A stretch of DNA of 23,523 bases from Thermoproteota archaeon (GCA_013153895.1 JAADDN010000066.1:1-23523), one strand, 5' to 3'; positions 6,950 through 15,640 are shown, numbered from the stretch's first letter. Translations and numbers: made by a program. Notes: generated by a model from the sequence alone, not told the origin.

Positions 6950-7827
6950 ATTAACTCTATTCTAGGTCTCTCACGGCTAATTGCTCTATAAGCGTTAATC
7001 ATCTCTGCAAGACCTTCCAACAGGGTGAGAGGAGGCTCAACAATATTCTCCTCCTTTCCTAACGGTTCCATAATTATGATCTCACCTAGCTCAGGAAGCT
7101 CACTGAGGATAGCATTAAGATCACAATAAGCATCACCAATCTTTATGAAACGTAGAACAGGAGGATTACCCAGCTTTACCTCAGCCGCAAAAAGCTCAGG
7201 AAAGTACTGCATCTTCATTAAACAGAACAGTCTAGCATTATTAACAGGATAAAATATTAGAGGACTATAGAGCGCCAGAGCAAGATAGTTCGGGTTTAGA
7301 GCTGAAGCATGTAGAGAATGTAGATCTCTTAAAACAGATAACAATGGTAGGAACGGGTTCACTCCAAGCTCCTCTAATAATTGTGCTCCTGAAACTATGG
7401 GCGTGATCTCTCTGAAAGGTGAATACTTTTCTAACAACTTTAATAGCCTTCTAAGCAGTCTATCATCAATATGATAATTATATAAGCCACCAATAACGCT
7501 CCTAATCTTACCTTTCTCAGCATATATCCATAGGTCAGGAGCAACAGATCTAGACAATACGTCTATTGGTACAGTAGCAATGAACTCAGCATCACCTATC
7601 CAGGGGACACAGCGTAACGATGGCACTAGAATTAGGTCACGACCAAACTTATCACTATAAATATATAATTCAATATTGATACCTAGCTCACTGGCAACAT
7701 TATTCAACATATTTAACAGTTCTAGAATCCTATTAACGTCTGAAAACTTCTCGGATAGTGGAATAATTCTAATATTCTCATAGGCTCCTAGATCAGTGCT
7801 ATCTCTAATGGAGTCTGCAGCCACCAT
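6943..7827 (-). CDS. 294-aa member of the unknown paralogue family
   Basis: ATG at 7827 lies 40 nt inside the end of the upstream gene, in a different frame. The overlap is long, but the N-terminus this start gives (IRIIPLSEKF near residue 19) resembles the PIIE strands near the N-termini of the relatives at 7788 and 9054, so I keep it. The family's beta block follows at about 49-90 (GINIELYIYSDKFGRDLILV ... FIATVPIDV). A second hydrophobic block lies near 200-255 (FCLMKMQYFPELFAAEVKL ... GEIIIMEP). It is the shortest full member of the family, with its C-terminal part abbreviated. A weak TATA-like GTTAAAAG lies about 30 nt upstream. Function unknown. Confidence 0.85.
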   Translation of the reverse strand: MVAADSIRDSTDLGAYENIRIIPLSEKFSDVNRILELLNMLNNVASELGINIELYIYSDKFGRDLILVPSLRCVPWIGDAEFIATVPIDVLSRSVAPDLWIYAEKGKIRSVIGGLYNYHIDDRLLRRLLKLLEKYSPFREITPIVSGAQLLEELGVNPFLPLLSVLRDLHSLHASALNPNYLALALYSPLIFYPVNNARLFCLMKMQYFPELFAAEVKLGNPPVLRFIKIGDAYCDLNAILSELPELGEIIIMEPLGKEENIVEPPLTLLEGLAEMINAYRAISRERPRIELMF

Positions 7828-9014
7828 GCTTCTCGACCAGTAGAATACTTCCGCACTTTTAACTCCTCTACACTGCCGCCAGGAAAGAGGAAGCTCATGT
7901 CCTCCTCTCCAGACGGTACTGCGGGAATAACTTTAGGAAGTGTTCCCTCGTTCCAGTAGAGTACTAAGATTATTGGGATCTTATTCTCTAGGTATCTAAG
8001 TCCCCTATTTACCTGCTCTTCAAGATACCTCTTCCAGCGTCTAGCACTGATTAGCCTATATGAGTTACATATCTCTAAGATTGTTTCCATCACGGGTTCA
8101 AGATGTCTCTCAGATAGGAGTTGTGGATAGAATAGACTGTGCTTAACATTCTCCTCAGGTAGAATAAGTATGTAGAAACCTGCAAAATATTTTCCAGGAG
8201 CTATCAGAGGTTCCTCTAACAGTGTTATAATATGCTCTATCTTTGGAAGCTTGCTGAAGCTGCGAACAGTTATGGGGAAAAAGAGGGGCTGAAGACCATG
8301 TTCAACTCCAATAGACATATACCTATCTCTACCTAATACATATAACATAGACGATAAGGGCACAGCTACAGCTGCCGAGGACAGAGCAATGAACCGTCTG
8401 GCTTGTTCGTCATCTAATTTTAGCTCCTTTATTGCGCCAGCTAGAAAAGGTAGGAAATCGCTTAACAGGTCATGACTGTAGGGAAGTCCTAGAACCTGTA
8501 GAATCTTATCAAGATCCTGTAGAGACTCTATTCTCTCAGGGACATCTAGTCCAACATTTTTAAGAACATTTAAGTTCTGTACCACGCTTATGGGAATATC
8601 TAGCTTAGAAGGAAACAGTACAGAACTTAAACGTACCGTTAAATTACCTAGACGATGTGCAAGCTCTGGAACGAGATGATAAACCAATATAGACATATCA
8701 TTATTACTGTACTCAACATATGGTAGCCCGCCAATCTCAATAACTCTCTCAGGAAAGAAAAGTTCCGTCATATAGTAGAGTAGTGGTGTGTTAGTTAGAG
8801 ATATGTTAACTATATTTTGAATAATCTTTTCCCTCTTCTCAATAGGGGAATGTTCTAACAAGAACTCAACACGCTTCTTAATATTAGAAATAGATCTATT
8901 AATAGTGGGTAACCGAGCACCAGCAAGATCTAGCTCTATTATAGGTATAGACCTACCAAGCTCTTCTAAGAGACTACTAACATAGTGAGAAGATAGCTCC
9001 CTCCTCGCAGACAC
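7788..9014 (-). CDS. 408-aa member of the unknown paralogue family
   Basis: Starts at GTG 9014 behind a clear TATA box. The N-terminus (LLEELGRSIPIIELDL, residues 15-30) aligns with LVRKLEEDTPIIEVGY (11-26) of the gene just upstream at 9054-10265, and the beta blocks that follow are about equally spaced (75-115: TPLLYYMTELFFPERVIEI ... MSILVYHLVP). A second block near 280-315 (FAGFYILILPEEN ... LFYPQLLSERHLEPVMETIL) matches second blocks of other members. It appears to be an adjacent tandem duplicate of the 9054 gene, strongly diverged. No membrane segment or enzyme motif is visible. Function unknown. Confidence 0.88.
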   Translation of the reverse strand: MSARRELSSHYVSSLLEELGRSIPIIELDLAGARLPTINRSISNIKKRVEFLLEHSPIEKREKIIQNIVNISLTNTPLLYYMTELFFPERVIEIGGLPYVEYSNNDMSILVYHLVPELAHRLGNLTVRLSSVLFPSKLDIPISVVQNLNVLKNVGLDVPERIESLQDLDKILQVLGLPYSHDLLSDFLPFLAGAIKELKLDDEQARRFIALSSAAVAVPLSSMLYVLGRDRYMSIGVEHGLQPLFFPITVRSFSKLPKIEHIITLLEEPLIAPGKYFAGFYILILPEENVKHSLFYPQLLSERHLEPVMETILEICNSYRLISARRWKRYLEEQVNRGLRYLENKIPIILVLYWNEGTLPKVIPAVPSGEEDMSFLFPGGSVEELKVRKYSTGREAWWLQTPLEIALI

Positions 9015-9033
9015 AAGAACTACCTAGATCAAC

Positions 9034-9046
9034 AAATTATTTAAGG
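9034..9046 (-). promoter_or_regulatory. TATA box for the GTG-started gene at 9014
   Basis: Minus-strand CCTTAAATAATTT in the 39-nt gap, centred about 26 nt before GTG 9014. The position supports the GTG as the true, leaderless start. Confidence 0.55.
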
Positions 9047-9053
9047 AATAATA

Positions 9054-10265
9054 TCAGCATAACATAATAGAAATATACTCACGATCAAGATCATAAACCC
9101 AATATGCTAATCTCCTACGAATGTCATCATCATCATCCCATTCATCGACAGTATATGTAACGTAAGTACATCCCTCTACACTATCTATAGCGATCTCGTG
9201 CAGATTTTTATCACCGTTAATTGATAGCATAATAGTAAAAATATGATCATTATTTAACAATTTCTTAACCTTCTCTACCTGACCAGGGAGCTCCCTATAC
9301 CATGTGCAGAGCCTATGGAAGAACTTCTCAACTTCATCTTCACTAGGTAAATACTTGTTGAACATGAACACATGCTTCAACTCGCTAGACAAGAAAAATA
9401 TTGAGAAAACAGTAGCCTTCTTCACTATGTCCGTCGACCTACATGGTAGAATAATCATTTTTTCACCCCTAGAAAACACTAGCAGCCCACAGTTAGGTAG
9501 CGGAAAATCATATATTAAAACACGCTCAGGCAGGTAACCCTCTACTGCTAACTTAAATATTCTACTCACCCTATCATTAGATATCAGAACTAGCTCACTA
9601 AGATTAGGAAACCTAGACAACTGAGTTAACACTTCCCTAAACTCTCTATCAATTATATAATCATACTTTCTAACAATCTTATCGAGCTTAGATAAAATCG
9701 TCATTAGACAAGTATTAAATTGCTTAGCAAGATGAATAAGCCTGGCAAAATAGGTCAGTGCTTCATCTATCCTAGGAAGATACTGATAATACAGGTCAAA
9801 ATCTATATTGAGGTCTCGTTTATCATCTTTGAAATATGTAAAAGAGAGGTCAATTGCTATAACATGATTCTTAGGTATACTAATCCTATGATAGATAGAA
9901 CATATCTTTAGTATTGTCTCACTAACGAGGTAATATTCCCCGTTCCTTCCAATAAATAGAAAATAACGCCTACCATCACTACGTATTTCCCCAATTGGGC
10001 AACATATATTATCAATCTTATCTATAAGTATGGGCAAGTTATTTGAAATTGTGTCAACTAGAACTGTCAGATATGTATCATATCTCATATTTTTAATATT
10101 GTATAGCAGCTTTCTCTCGATACTCTTAGTCTCAACCTCAAGTTTCTCCCATACGTCAGCTTTAATAGGTACTATACATCCCTTCTGATATCCGACCTCT
10201 ATTATAGGGGTGTCCTCTTCTAGTTTTCTAACTAGCTCTCTTATCAGTGCCTCACTTATCTTCAT
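9054..10265 (-). CDS. 403-aa member of the unknown paralogue family
   Basis: First gene of the minus-strand group, ATG at 10265 with a TATA-like box 27 nt upstream. The N-terminal strand TPIIEVGYQKGCIVPI (19-34) is followed by helices, then the family's beta block at about 77-114 (LPILIDKIDNICCPIGEI ... YFLFIGRNGEYYLV). A second block near 260-320 contains LLVFSRGEKMIILPC and HVFMFNKYLPSEDEVEKFF. The C-terminus has an acidic run (DEWDDDDDIRRR), encoded by a short GAT repeat around 9127-9140, then ends in a hydrophobic strand. N-terminal similarity to the next gene downstream suggests tandem duplication. Function unknown. Confidence 0.88.
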   Translation of the reverse strand: MKISEALIRELVRKLEEDTPIIEVGYQKGCIVPIKADVWEKLEVETKSIERKLLYNIKNMRYDTYLTVLVDTISNNLPILIDKIDNICCPIGEIRSDGRRYFLFIGRNGEYYLVSETILKICSIYHRISIPKNHVIAIDLSFTYFKDDKRDLNIDFDLYYQYLPRIDEALTYFARLIHLAKQFNTCLMTILSKLDKIVRKYDYIIDREFREVLTQLSRFPNLSELVLISNDRVSRIFKLAVEGYLPERVLIYDFPLPNCGLLVFSRGEKMIILPCRSTDIVKKATVFSIFFLSSELKHVFMFNKYLPSEDEVEKFFHRLCTWYRELPGQVEKVKKLLNNDHIFTIMLSINGDKNLHEIAIDSVEGCTYVTYTVDEWDDDDDIRRRLAYWVYDLDREYISIMLC

Positions 10266-10287
10266 CTTATAATTACATAGTGTTGGG

Positions 10288-10296
10288 GTTTATGTA
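10288..10296 (-). promoter_or_regulatory. TATA box for the gene starting at 10265
   Basis: Minus-strand TACATAAAC centred about 27 nt before ATG 10265. It would drive the five-gene minus-strand group. Confidence 0.4.
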
Positions 10297-10302
10297 GTTA
10301 AG

Positions 10303-10312
10303 CTTTTATTTA
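10303..10312 (+). promoter_or_regulatory. TATA box for the DUF262 gene
   Basis: CTTTTATTTA centred about 26 nt before ATG 10333. The divergent promoters of 10265 and 10333 share a 67-nt gap with adjacent, not shared, TATA boxes. Confidence 0.5.
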
Positions 10313-10332
10313 CGTTAAAGACTTTACTTAAC

Positions 10333-11412
10333 ATGCCTAGGAGCAGGATATATGATCTCTTAGTTACGAAATATTGCGAGCTCTTGAAACAGGAGAGGCT
10401 GACCATTGCAAGAACAATAGAGACCAACGTCAGCACACTCTACGAGTTCTACAAGAAGGGCTACATTAAGATCGACCCAGCATTAGCTAGAGGATACATG
10501 TGGACTAGAGAGGACGCTACTAGACTAATAGAGAGCTTAATAATGGGACTATACGTGCCGCCGATAATAGTTGCAGAGAATCATAAGACTAAGGAGGACA
10601 TCTTAATAGATGGATTTCATAGGTTAGAAACGATTCGTAGATTCATGGATAATGAGCTAAGGCTAACTACATCAGTAATACCTGAACTATCACGTAAAAT
10701 GTATAGAGAGCTTCCACCTGAGCTACGTAGGAGATTTGAAAATGCTGTTCTAACAGTAGTAAGAATATACTTACCATACGAACTTGATGAGGAGACTACA
10801 AGCTTCATAATAAATGAACTGAGCAGGAGAATAAACATGGCAACTAGACCATTAACACATACTCAACTGCTCTTTCACGGTATAAACACTAGAATTAGCA
10901 GAAAAGTAAGAGAGCTAGCAAGCATAGAAACAACACAGAGATTATTCAACTTGACGAGCGAGGAACAGGCTGAACAGTTAGATAAGCTAGTAATTCTCGG
11001 TCTCTTCATATGTGAACTAACTGGCGAACCAATACCCTACATGGGTAAGGACGATACAGTTTACATAACGACAATACTAGGCTACAATCCTATTGACCTA
11101 TCAATAATAGAGGCATCTACAATAGATAAAATTAGCAGTAAAATAAGAAGCATAATAGAGGAGGCAGTCAACATATATAGAAGCGACATGTTCAGAGGTC
11201 ACTACTATGGAAAGAGACGTAGCAAGTTCCGACCTATGATAGCCCTAGCACTGCTATACCTCCTACTACATGTAGATGTTTCCACCATAGAGAAGAAGCT
11301 TGACAATATCATAGACTATGTACAAGGGAACTATTATACACTCTCATCACCAACATCAATAGCTAGTTACAGGAGAACAACAAAGAAACTGCTAGAACTC
11401 GTAAAATCTTAA
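10333..11412 (+). CDS. DUF262-domain protein (ParB/sulfiredoxin-like fold)
   Basis: The N-terminal third has the marks of a DUF262 domain: RGYMW (53-57), LIESLIMGLYVPPIIV (65-80) and IDGFHRLETI (92-101), corresponding to the family's 'R..W', 'LIeSll.g.PiPpi' and 'DGqqRl.ti' motifs. The D-G-x-x-R core is kept. DUF262 occurs in the type IV restriction system GmrSD and in other defence and mobile-element proteins, where it is linked to nucleotide binding or DNA handling. Here residues 120-359 are helical and lack a recognisable HNH/DUF1524 nuclease half, so this looks like a stand-alone DUF262 protein. Codon use is somewhat richer in C/G-ending codons than in the neighbours. It ends tail to tail with the 176-aa gene, the two stops sharing TTAA at 11409-11412. 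Its role could be partition, regulation or defence, and I cannot choose. Confidence 0.85.
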   Translation: MPRSRIYDLLVTKYCELLKQERLTIARTIETNVSTLYEFYKKGYIKIDPALARGYMWTREDATRLIESLIMGLYVPPIIVAENHKTKEDILIDGFHRLETIRRFMDNELRLTTSVIPELSRKMYRELPPELRRRFENAVLTVVRIYLPYELDEETTSFIINELSRRINMATRPLTHTQLLFHGINTRISRKVRELASIETTQRLFNLTSEEQAEQLDKLVILGLFICELTGEPIPYMGKDDTVYITTILGYNPIDLSIIEASTIDKISSKIRSIIEEAVNIYRSDMFRGHYYGKRRSKFRPMIALALLYLLLHVDVSTIEKKLDNIIDYVQGNYYTLSSPTSIASYRRTTKKLLELVKS

Positions 11413-11939
11413 TGAAGAACCTTTCTAACAAGTACAAGCCTTCTCTCCTGAATGATCTCATCTACTTTAAGAGGAGGATACTTCCTAGAAGGATCTAGAC
11501 CGAGAACCTTAGCAACCTTCTTCCATAGGTGACCTAGATCCCGTTTACCATACTTTCGAACTATCTTCCTAATCCTGTCCTGTGCTTGCTTAGGAAGAGT
11601 TACCTTGTACAGATCCCTGATGGATGTTAAGATATGTAGTGTAGAATCATCTACTTCTGTTCTAAATCTGCTCTGTATTAATCTATTAAGAATTGCTAAA
11701 ATATCTGGCGATTCTACCCTATTCTCAACAATGTAGAAATCTGCTGGCACTATAGGAACGAGCCTAGAACCAATAAACATACAGTACTCTACTATCTTCC
11801 TTCCCTGTAGTAGGGGTTTACTATACCTAGCTAGGAGTAAGATCATGATGAGTCTATCTAGTTCTTTTCTAGGAAGCTCATTTAAGGTTAACATTATTAT
11901 TGATGCAAGCTTCTCTTCTAGCACAGTCATCGGAAACAT
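11409..11939 (-). CDS. 176-aa protein of unknown function
   Basis: ATG at 11939, 26 nt from a TATA box shared with the divergent gene at 12000; Met4 is an alternative start. The N-terminal half is helical and hydrophobic (LDRLIMILLLARYS, about 28-41) followed by YCMFIGSRLVPIVPADFYIV. The C-terminal half is basic (QDRIRKIVRKYGKRDLGHLW) and could bind nucleic acid. The pattern 'LIMILLLARYSK..L.G..IVEY..F.GS.LVPIVPADFY' loosely recalls Panacea/SocA-type antitoxin domains, but I would not assign it on this basis. It lies tail to tail with the DUF262 gene. It does not show the beta blocks of the large paralogue family. Confidence 0.85.
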   Translation of the reverse strand: MFPMTVLEEKLASIIMLTLNELPRKELDRLIMILLLARYSKPLLQGRKIVEYCMFIGSRLVPIVPADFYIVENRVESPDILAILNRLIQSRFRTEVDDSTLHILTSIRDLYKVTLPKQAQDRIRKIVRKYGKRDLGHLWKKVAKVLGLDPSRKYPPLKVDEIIQERRLVLVRKVLH

Positions 11940-11960
11940 TGGTGGAACCTCTAGACAGGT

Positions 11961-11970
11961 CTTAAATACC
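11961..11970. promoter_or_regulatory. Bidirectional TATA box between 11939 and 12000
   Basis: CTTAAATACC on the plus strand, GGTATTTAAG on the minus strand. It is centred 26 nt from the minus-strand start at 11939 (leaderless) and about 35 nt from the plus-strand start at 12000 (a leader of about 10 nt). No other good TATA box is present in the 60-nt gap, so one site probably serves both directions. Confidence 0.5.
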
Positions 11971-11999
11971 TATTAATAATCGTGATGGTACTAGAGTGA

Positions 12000-13328
12000 A
12001 TGAGCTGGAGTGCTGAAGCAACGAGAGAACTTGTAAGTTCTATACTACAGTTCGTGCCTATTGGAGAGGAGACTCCTGGATCAGCGGTAGAAGAGGCGGT
12101 GGATGTATTATTACGTTCTCCTCAGCTTCTGAACACTCTCCTCGAACTATACTCCACTAATGTAGAATTACCATTACTCATCTATAAGAGATACCTCATG
12201 ATTCCACTAGCATTAGTAGAGTCACCATTTGGCAATTATGTAACATACTTCATCAATCATATGGATAATTTACCATCAATAATTAGAGGCGTATATGAGG
12301 GGCTCCTAGACTACCTGATCACACCTATAAAGATAGCTCACATAGATATTAACCTGCTAAGAAACATTATTGAGACTGGTAACGCACCTAAGGAACTGCT
12401 GGAGCTCTTTACATGGGGAGCAATGGGTAGACGTATGAAGGATCTAGTGAAGAGGATTCCGCTTGAAGCGTTCACCATTACACCACTAATAGATCTCTAC
12501 CATAGGTTTAAGGCTAGTAATAGAGATCTGGAACGTAGATTAATAGAGAAACTTATTCTACAATTAGCACCTAACTTAGCAATTTTCGATAGAAATGTCG
12601 TGGTCACTGATAAAAGACAGCTAGATAAGCTTGTACATGATCTAGAGAATATTCTGCAGAGACTGTCTATACATAGCATATATTACTTCGTTAGAGATAT
12701 CAATGATAAGGGATGGAACTATCAGCCAATAGAGCCGTGGTTCAAGATAGATGAGCTTAGGAACCTAATAGCGGGTATAGATTTAGCGATATGTAGTGAA
12801 TTAGAGAGATATCTCTTATTGCCTGCAGCTAATATCGGAACAATGTTCAGCATGGTCATACCTTCTCACCAGGTAGGCAAGATCCTGCTAGGAGAGTACT
12901 ATCCAACAGAGGAAAACATTGAGAAAATACTACGTTACCTATACAGGTCAAGATATTCAAAAACAATTACAAAGATAAGCAAAGCAATAAGAGACATTTT
13001 AACCGACCTATTCAAGCAAGATATCCCTGCGGTCGGCATGTTCCTTCCTTCACCATTCACTGTAAATACTGTAACTAAGAAAGATCTGAACAAGCTACTT
13101 GAGTACTTGGAGAGGGAACCTACGAGAGTAATAGTAAATAGAGATGTAAAGTCTAGCGAGCTGGAGCTCTCATATGAATATCATATTTATCTCCCAGTCA
13201 ACTATTCTAAAGTTCGACTTTACTCTGTTCCACAGGCCAGAACTATAGAAGGATTAGAGATTATTTTTCCAAGAATCGTAGAATATCAGAACGAGATTTC
13301 TTCTAGAGCGGTCATCTATCCTAAATAA
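12000..13328 (+). CDS. 442-aa member of the unknown paralogue family
   Basis: ATG at 12000 is fixed by an in-frame TGA directly before it. The N-terminus is clearly related to the gene at 18333: both share SW..., FVPIGEET/FIPYRTAT, a helix with LLNTLLELY/LLLALLDTY, then ELPLLIYKRYLMIPLALVE against KVPLLVTEKRCFIPIALAE (family beta block, here 57-84). The second block near 260-305 (DLAICSELERYLLLPAANIG ... GEYYPTEENIEKILRYLY) again matches that gene and others. A third beta stretch ends the protein (ELSYEYHIYLPVNYSKVRLY). These are intracellular-looking proteins without catalytic motifs. It heads the four-gene plus-strand group 12000-16814. Function unknown. Confidence 0.9.
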   Translation: MSWSAEATRELVSSILQFVPIGEETPGSAVEEAVDVLLRSPQLLNTLLELYSTNVELPLLIYKRYLMIPLALVESPFGNYVTYFINHMDNLPSIIRGVYEGLLDYLITPIKIAHIDINLLRNIIETGNAPKELLELFTWGAMGRRMKDLVKRIPLEAFTITPLIDLYHRFKASNRDLERRLIEKLILQLAPNLAIFDRNVVVTDKRQLDKLVHDLENILQRLSIHSIYYFVRDINDKGWNYQPIEPWFKIDELRNLIAGIDLAICSELERYLLLPAANIGTMFSMVIPSHQVGKILLGEYYPTEENIEKILRYLYRSRYSKTITKISKAIRDILTDLFKQDIPAVGMFLPSPFTVNTVTKKDLNKLLEYLEREPTRVIVNRDVKSSELELSYEYHIYLPVNYSKVRLYSVPQARTIEGLEIIFPRIVEYQNEISSRAVIYPK

Positions 13329-13330
13329 AA

Positions 13331-13341
13331 CTTTATAATTT
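13331..13341 (+). promoter_or_regulatory. TATA box for the gene starting at 13360
   Basis: CTTTATAATTT centred about 25 nt before ATG 13360, in the 31-nt gap after the 12000 gene. It suggests an internal leaderless promoter. Confidence 0.55.
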
Positions 13342-13359
13342 AGTAAACAGTGCCTATAT

Positions 13360-14550
13360 ATGCCCTCGCTTGCTAGAGAGCTCATTTTAAATAGTCTTGT
13401 AATTTTAGACTTACATGTTAGATCTATTATTGTACATTATAAGGATGATTATGTTAATGTTGTGATAGATCGAATGATAAGGAAAAGCGAGAACATTCTA
13501 GATATAATAGCTGAAGCTGTAGTAAGAGGTGAAAAGGTGGTACTGCTTCGCTCAATATCAGATATTTATTACCCAGCTACGTCATGTAGAATTGGAAAAG
13601 TAGTATACTTAGTCTACATATCTAAGGAATATAGTGCTACTATGTACCTAGTACCTAAACATATACAGCCTATGATAGGTAAGTTAGTATGCAGTAAAAA
13701 TCTTGCTAATGCTCTAGCAAGAACTAACTTCATAAGAGAAATAGGCACACATCATCTAAATCCCGTGCTAAGAAAGTTAATAGATATTATTGACCTTGAC
13801 ATCGAAGATGAAGAATTTAGAGATAAAGTGATTCGAGGAATAATATACTGGAGTCTAGGTCACTCATACTATCAGGAGCCTGAAGACACAGATAGATTTA
13901 TAGAGACCTTACGCTCATATGGGAAAGACGTATCTACCCTACTAAACTTCATACTTCACCCACAGGCAGATCTAGACGTACCATTAGACCGCTTTACAGA
14001 ATATGTAACATACCTACCCTTCTATCACAATATTACATTGATAAGTGACAGGGGAATGCTTCATATACATGCACCAGTAACTATCACAGATGGAAACATG
14101 CCGTACTCACTTACATGTCTAGTCACTGATAATCAACTATTTTTCTACCCAACAGCAGCCTATGCAGGTAAGAACGATTATGTTATGGGTACACCAATAC
14201 TATCTAAAGAGGATAGAACTAGGTTAACCTTATTTAGAGACATTGTGCCTAAACTAGAGAACATTGATACTATAATAGACATAATTGTGAAATTATGCAG
14301 CATAACTAGGGAAGGAAGAGAGAAGCTACAAAGCAAGGTCAAACAATTAGTAAAGCATGTTGACAATAGCATCTTTCTACCTATTCACCCTCTAGCAACG
14401 ATCATACCTAATGAAGCTGATAAGCTCATAAACATGCACCAAGCTAGACGAGGTAGTAGAGTAAGAATATATTCTCCAGATGGTTATCTAGAGACTAGCG
14501 AGGTCAAGTTTAAGTTAGGAGTAGAGAAATATAGGTTAACACTATTATGA
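13360..14550 (+). CDS. 396-aa member of the unknown paralogue family
   Basis: ATG at 13360 behind its own TATA box. The family beta block is at 59-101 (KVVLLRSISDIYYPATSCRI ... VVYLVYISKEYSATMYLVP). A middle block near 225-270 (ITLISDRGMLHIHAPVTI ... LTCLVTDNQLFFYPTA) is followed by 'DIVPKLENIDTIIDIIVKLC', matching 'YLPSLDRIEDIIRLVV' of the 5669 gene. The last part has FLPIHPLATIIP and ends in beta-like charged sequence. The stop overlaps the next start as ATGA (14547-14550), so translation of the two is probably coupled. Function unknown. Confidence 0.9.
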   Translation: MPSLARELILNSLVILDLHVRSIIVHYKDDYVNVVIDRMIRKSENILDIIAEAVVRGEKVVLLRSISDIYYPATSCRIGKVVYLVYISKEYSATMYLVPKHIQPMIGKLVCSKNLANALARTNFIREIGTHHLNPVLRKLIDIIDLDIEDEEFRDKVIRGIIYWSLGHSYYQEPEDTDRFIETLRSYGKDVSTLLNFILHPQADLDVPLDRFTEYVTYLPFYHNITLISDRGMLHIHAPVTITDGNMPYSLTCLVTDNQLFFYPTAAYAGKNDYVMGTPILSKEDRTRLTLFRDIVPKLENIDTIIDIIVKLCSITREGREKLQSKVKQLVKHVDNSIFLPIHPLATIIPNEADKLINMHQARRGSRVRIYSPDGYLETSEVKFKLGVEKYRLTLL

Positions 14551-15626
14551 GAGATTTAATAGAACAGTTACTTTCTAGGATAGGGATAATACAGGATAAT
14601 CCGATCATAGATAGCTCTAGAATACATGAGATCATTAAGAGACTACTAGTAGAGAGACTAGATCTTAGACTACTAGTCGAATCTGAACGCTGTGTTCCAG
14701 TATATGTAACCGCTATACCGCATTTCCCAATACTTAAGTTCACTCTCCTCGATAAATATGATGTCTATGTATATATGGTAGAGAAAATATTTAACTGGGA
14801 ACTATACTACTTTCCTAGCGATATAGAAAAATCATGTAAGTTAGGTAGCGCGGTCGGCTATGGTAGACCTATAGTAACGCTAACACTTTCTAGAAGAAAC
14901 TTATTAATCTATAAGATGAGAGAGATCTATCAAATATTGAAGAAACATGATTTAGTAACTAGCATTAAATATTTTAAAATAGATGAACTTAATAGACTCA
15001 TCGACCCGTTTCTACCTGTTGTACAGCTCTTCACGTTAAGCCCCTACTACTCGCTGCTTAAGATATTTAATGAAGTCTCCGAGAAGATTAGGCCTATGAT
15101 ACTAACATTATTATTTAGATGTGGGCTATATAGGATCTGTTATAAGCATTATATCATTTTTATTCACGATAAAGCAGGTCTTAATCCCTTACCATATCTT
15201 GTACCTCCCTATCATCCGATTAAGTTGGAATCATTAGTAATAACTGATAATGATACAACACTGTTCAGTCCTGGTGAGGACAATTATTATGATCTTACTC
15301 TTATTCCAGATAAATTGGTCAATAAAAAGTATAGACACTTACTTACGACATTATCAAACTATGATGTGGTTTATAGGATTGTTTCTAGTATCGAGAAGGA
15401 ACGTTCAAAATATGTTGATAATCTTGAACTTACTAGCAAGTTAGAGGAAGCTTATAAGATTGCTAAAGAGAAAGATAAGCCTGTTGAGATCAGTATAACA
15501 AGTTTATCGCCAACATTCCACATAGTGAACGAGGATGTCATCAAGAAGCGGTTAAGTGCCTGCTATGGTAAGCTCTACCTCTTTCTATCTAGCATGAGAG
15601 AGCTCCTTAACATTGAGAACTGTTAG
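14547..15626 (+). CDS. 359-aa member of the unknown paralogue family
   Basis: Starts at the ATG of an ATGA overlap with the preceding gene. The family beta block is at 49-92 (CVPVYVTAIPHFPILKFTLL ... VYVYMVEK ... ELYYFP). A second block near 225-280 (LESLVITDNDTTLFSPG ... YRHLLTTLSNYDVVYRIVSS) parallels LVTDNQLFFYPTA of the upstream gene, so these two are probably neighbours by tandem duplication. The last block (EISITSLSPTFHIVNEDVI) recalls the 'hh.sfPatyyId' element near the end of the 5669 gene. Codon use is more AT-rich toward the 3' end. No enzymatic or membrane feature is seen. Function unknown. Confidence 0.9.
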   Translation: MRDLIEQLLSRIGIIQDNPIIDSSRIHEIIKRLLVERLDLRLLVESERCVPVYVTAIPHFPILKFTLLDKYDVYVYMVEKIFNWELYYFPSDIEKSCKLGSAVGYGRPIVTLTLSRRNLLIYKMREIYQILKKHDLVTSIKYFKIDELNRLIDPFLPVVQLFTLSPYYSLLKIFNEVSEKIRPMILTLLFRCGLYRICYKHYIIFIHDKAGLNPLPYLVPPYHPIKLESLVITDNDTTLFSPGEDNYYDLTLIPDKLVNKKYRHLLTTLSNYDVVYRIVSSIEKERSKYVDNLELTSKLEEAYKIAKEKDKPVEISITSLSPTFHIVNEDVIKKRLSACYGKLYLFLSSMRELLNIENC

Positions 15627-15632
15627 GAGATC

Positions 15633-15640
15633 GTTAAATC
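15633..15640 (+). promoter_or_regulatory. TATA box for the gene starting at 15663
   Basis: GTTAAATC centred about 27 nt before ATG 15663, in the 36-nt gap. Confidence 0.45.

Noticed and set aside
7788..9014. A frameshift joining the 408-aa and 294-aa frames into one protein.
   Set aside because: Each frame carries its own full N-terminal beta block at the position expected for the family, so they are two genes and not one broken gene.
9125..9142. ATC/GAT triplet run as a repeat element or CRISPR-like feature.
   Set aside because: It is only a few triplets long and encodes an acidic patch in the 403-aa protein. I saw no spaced repeats anywhere that would suggest a CRISPR array.
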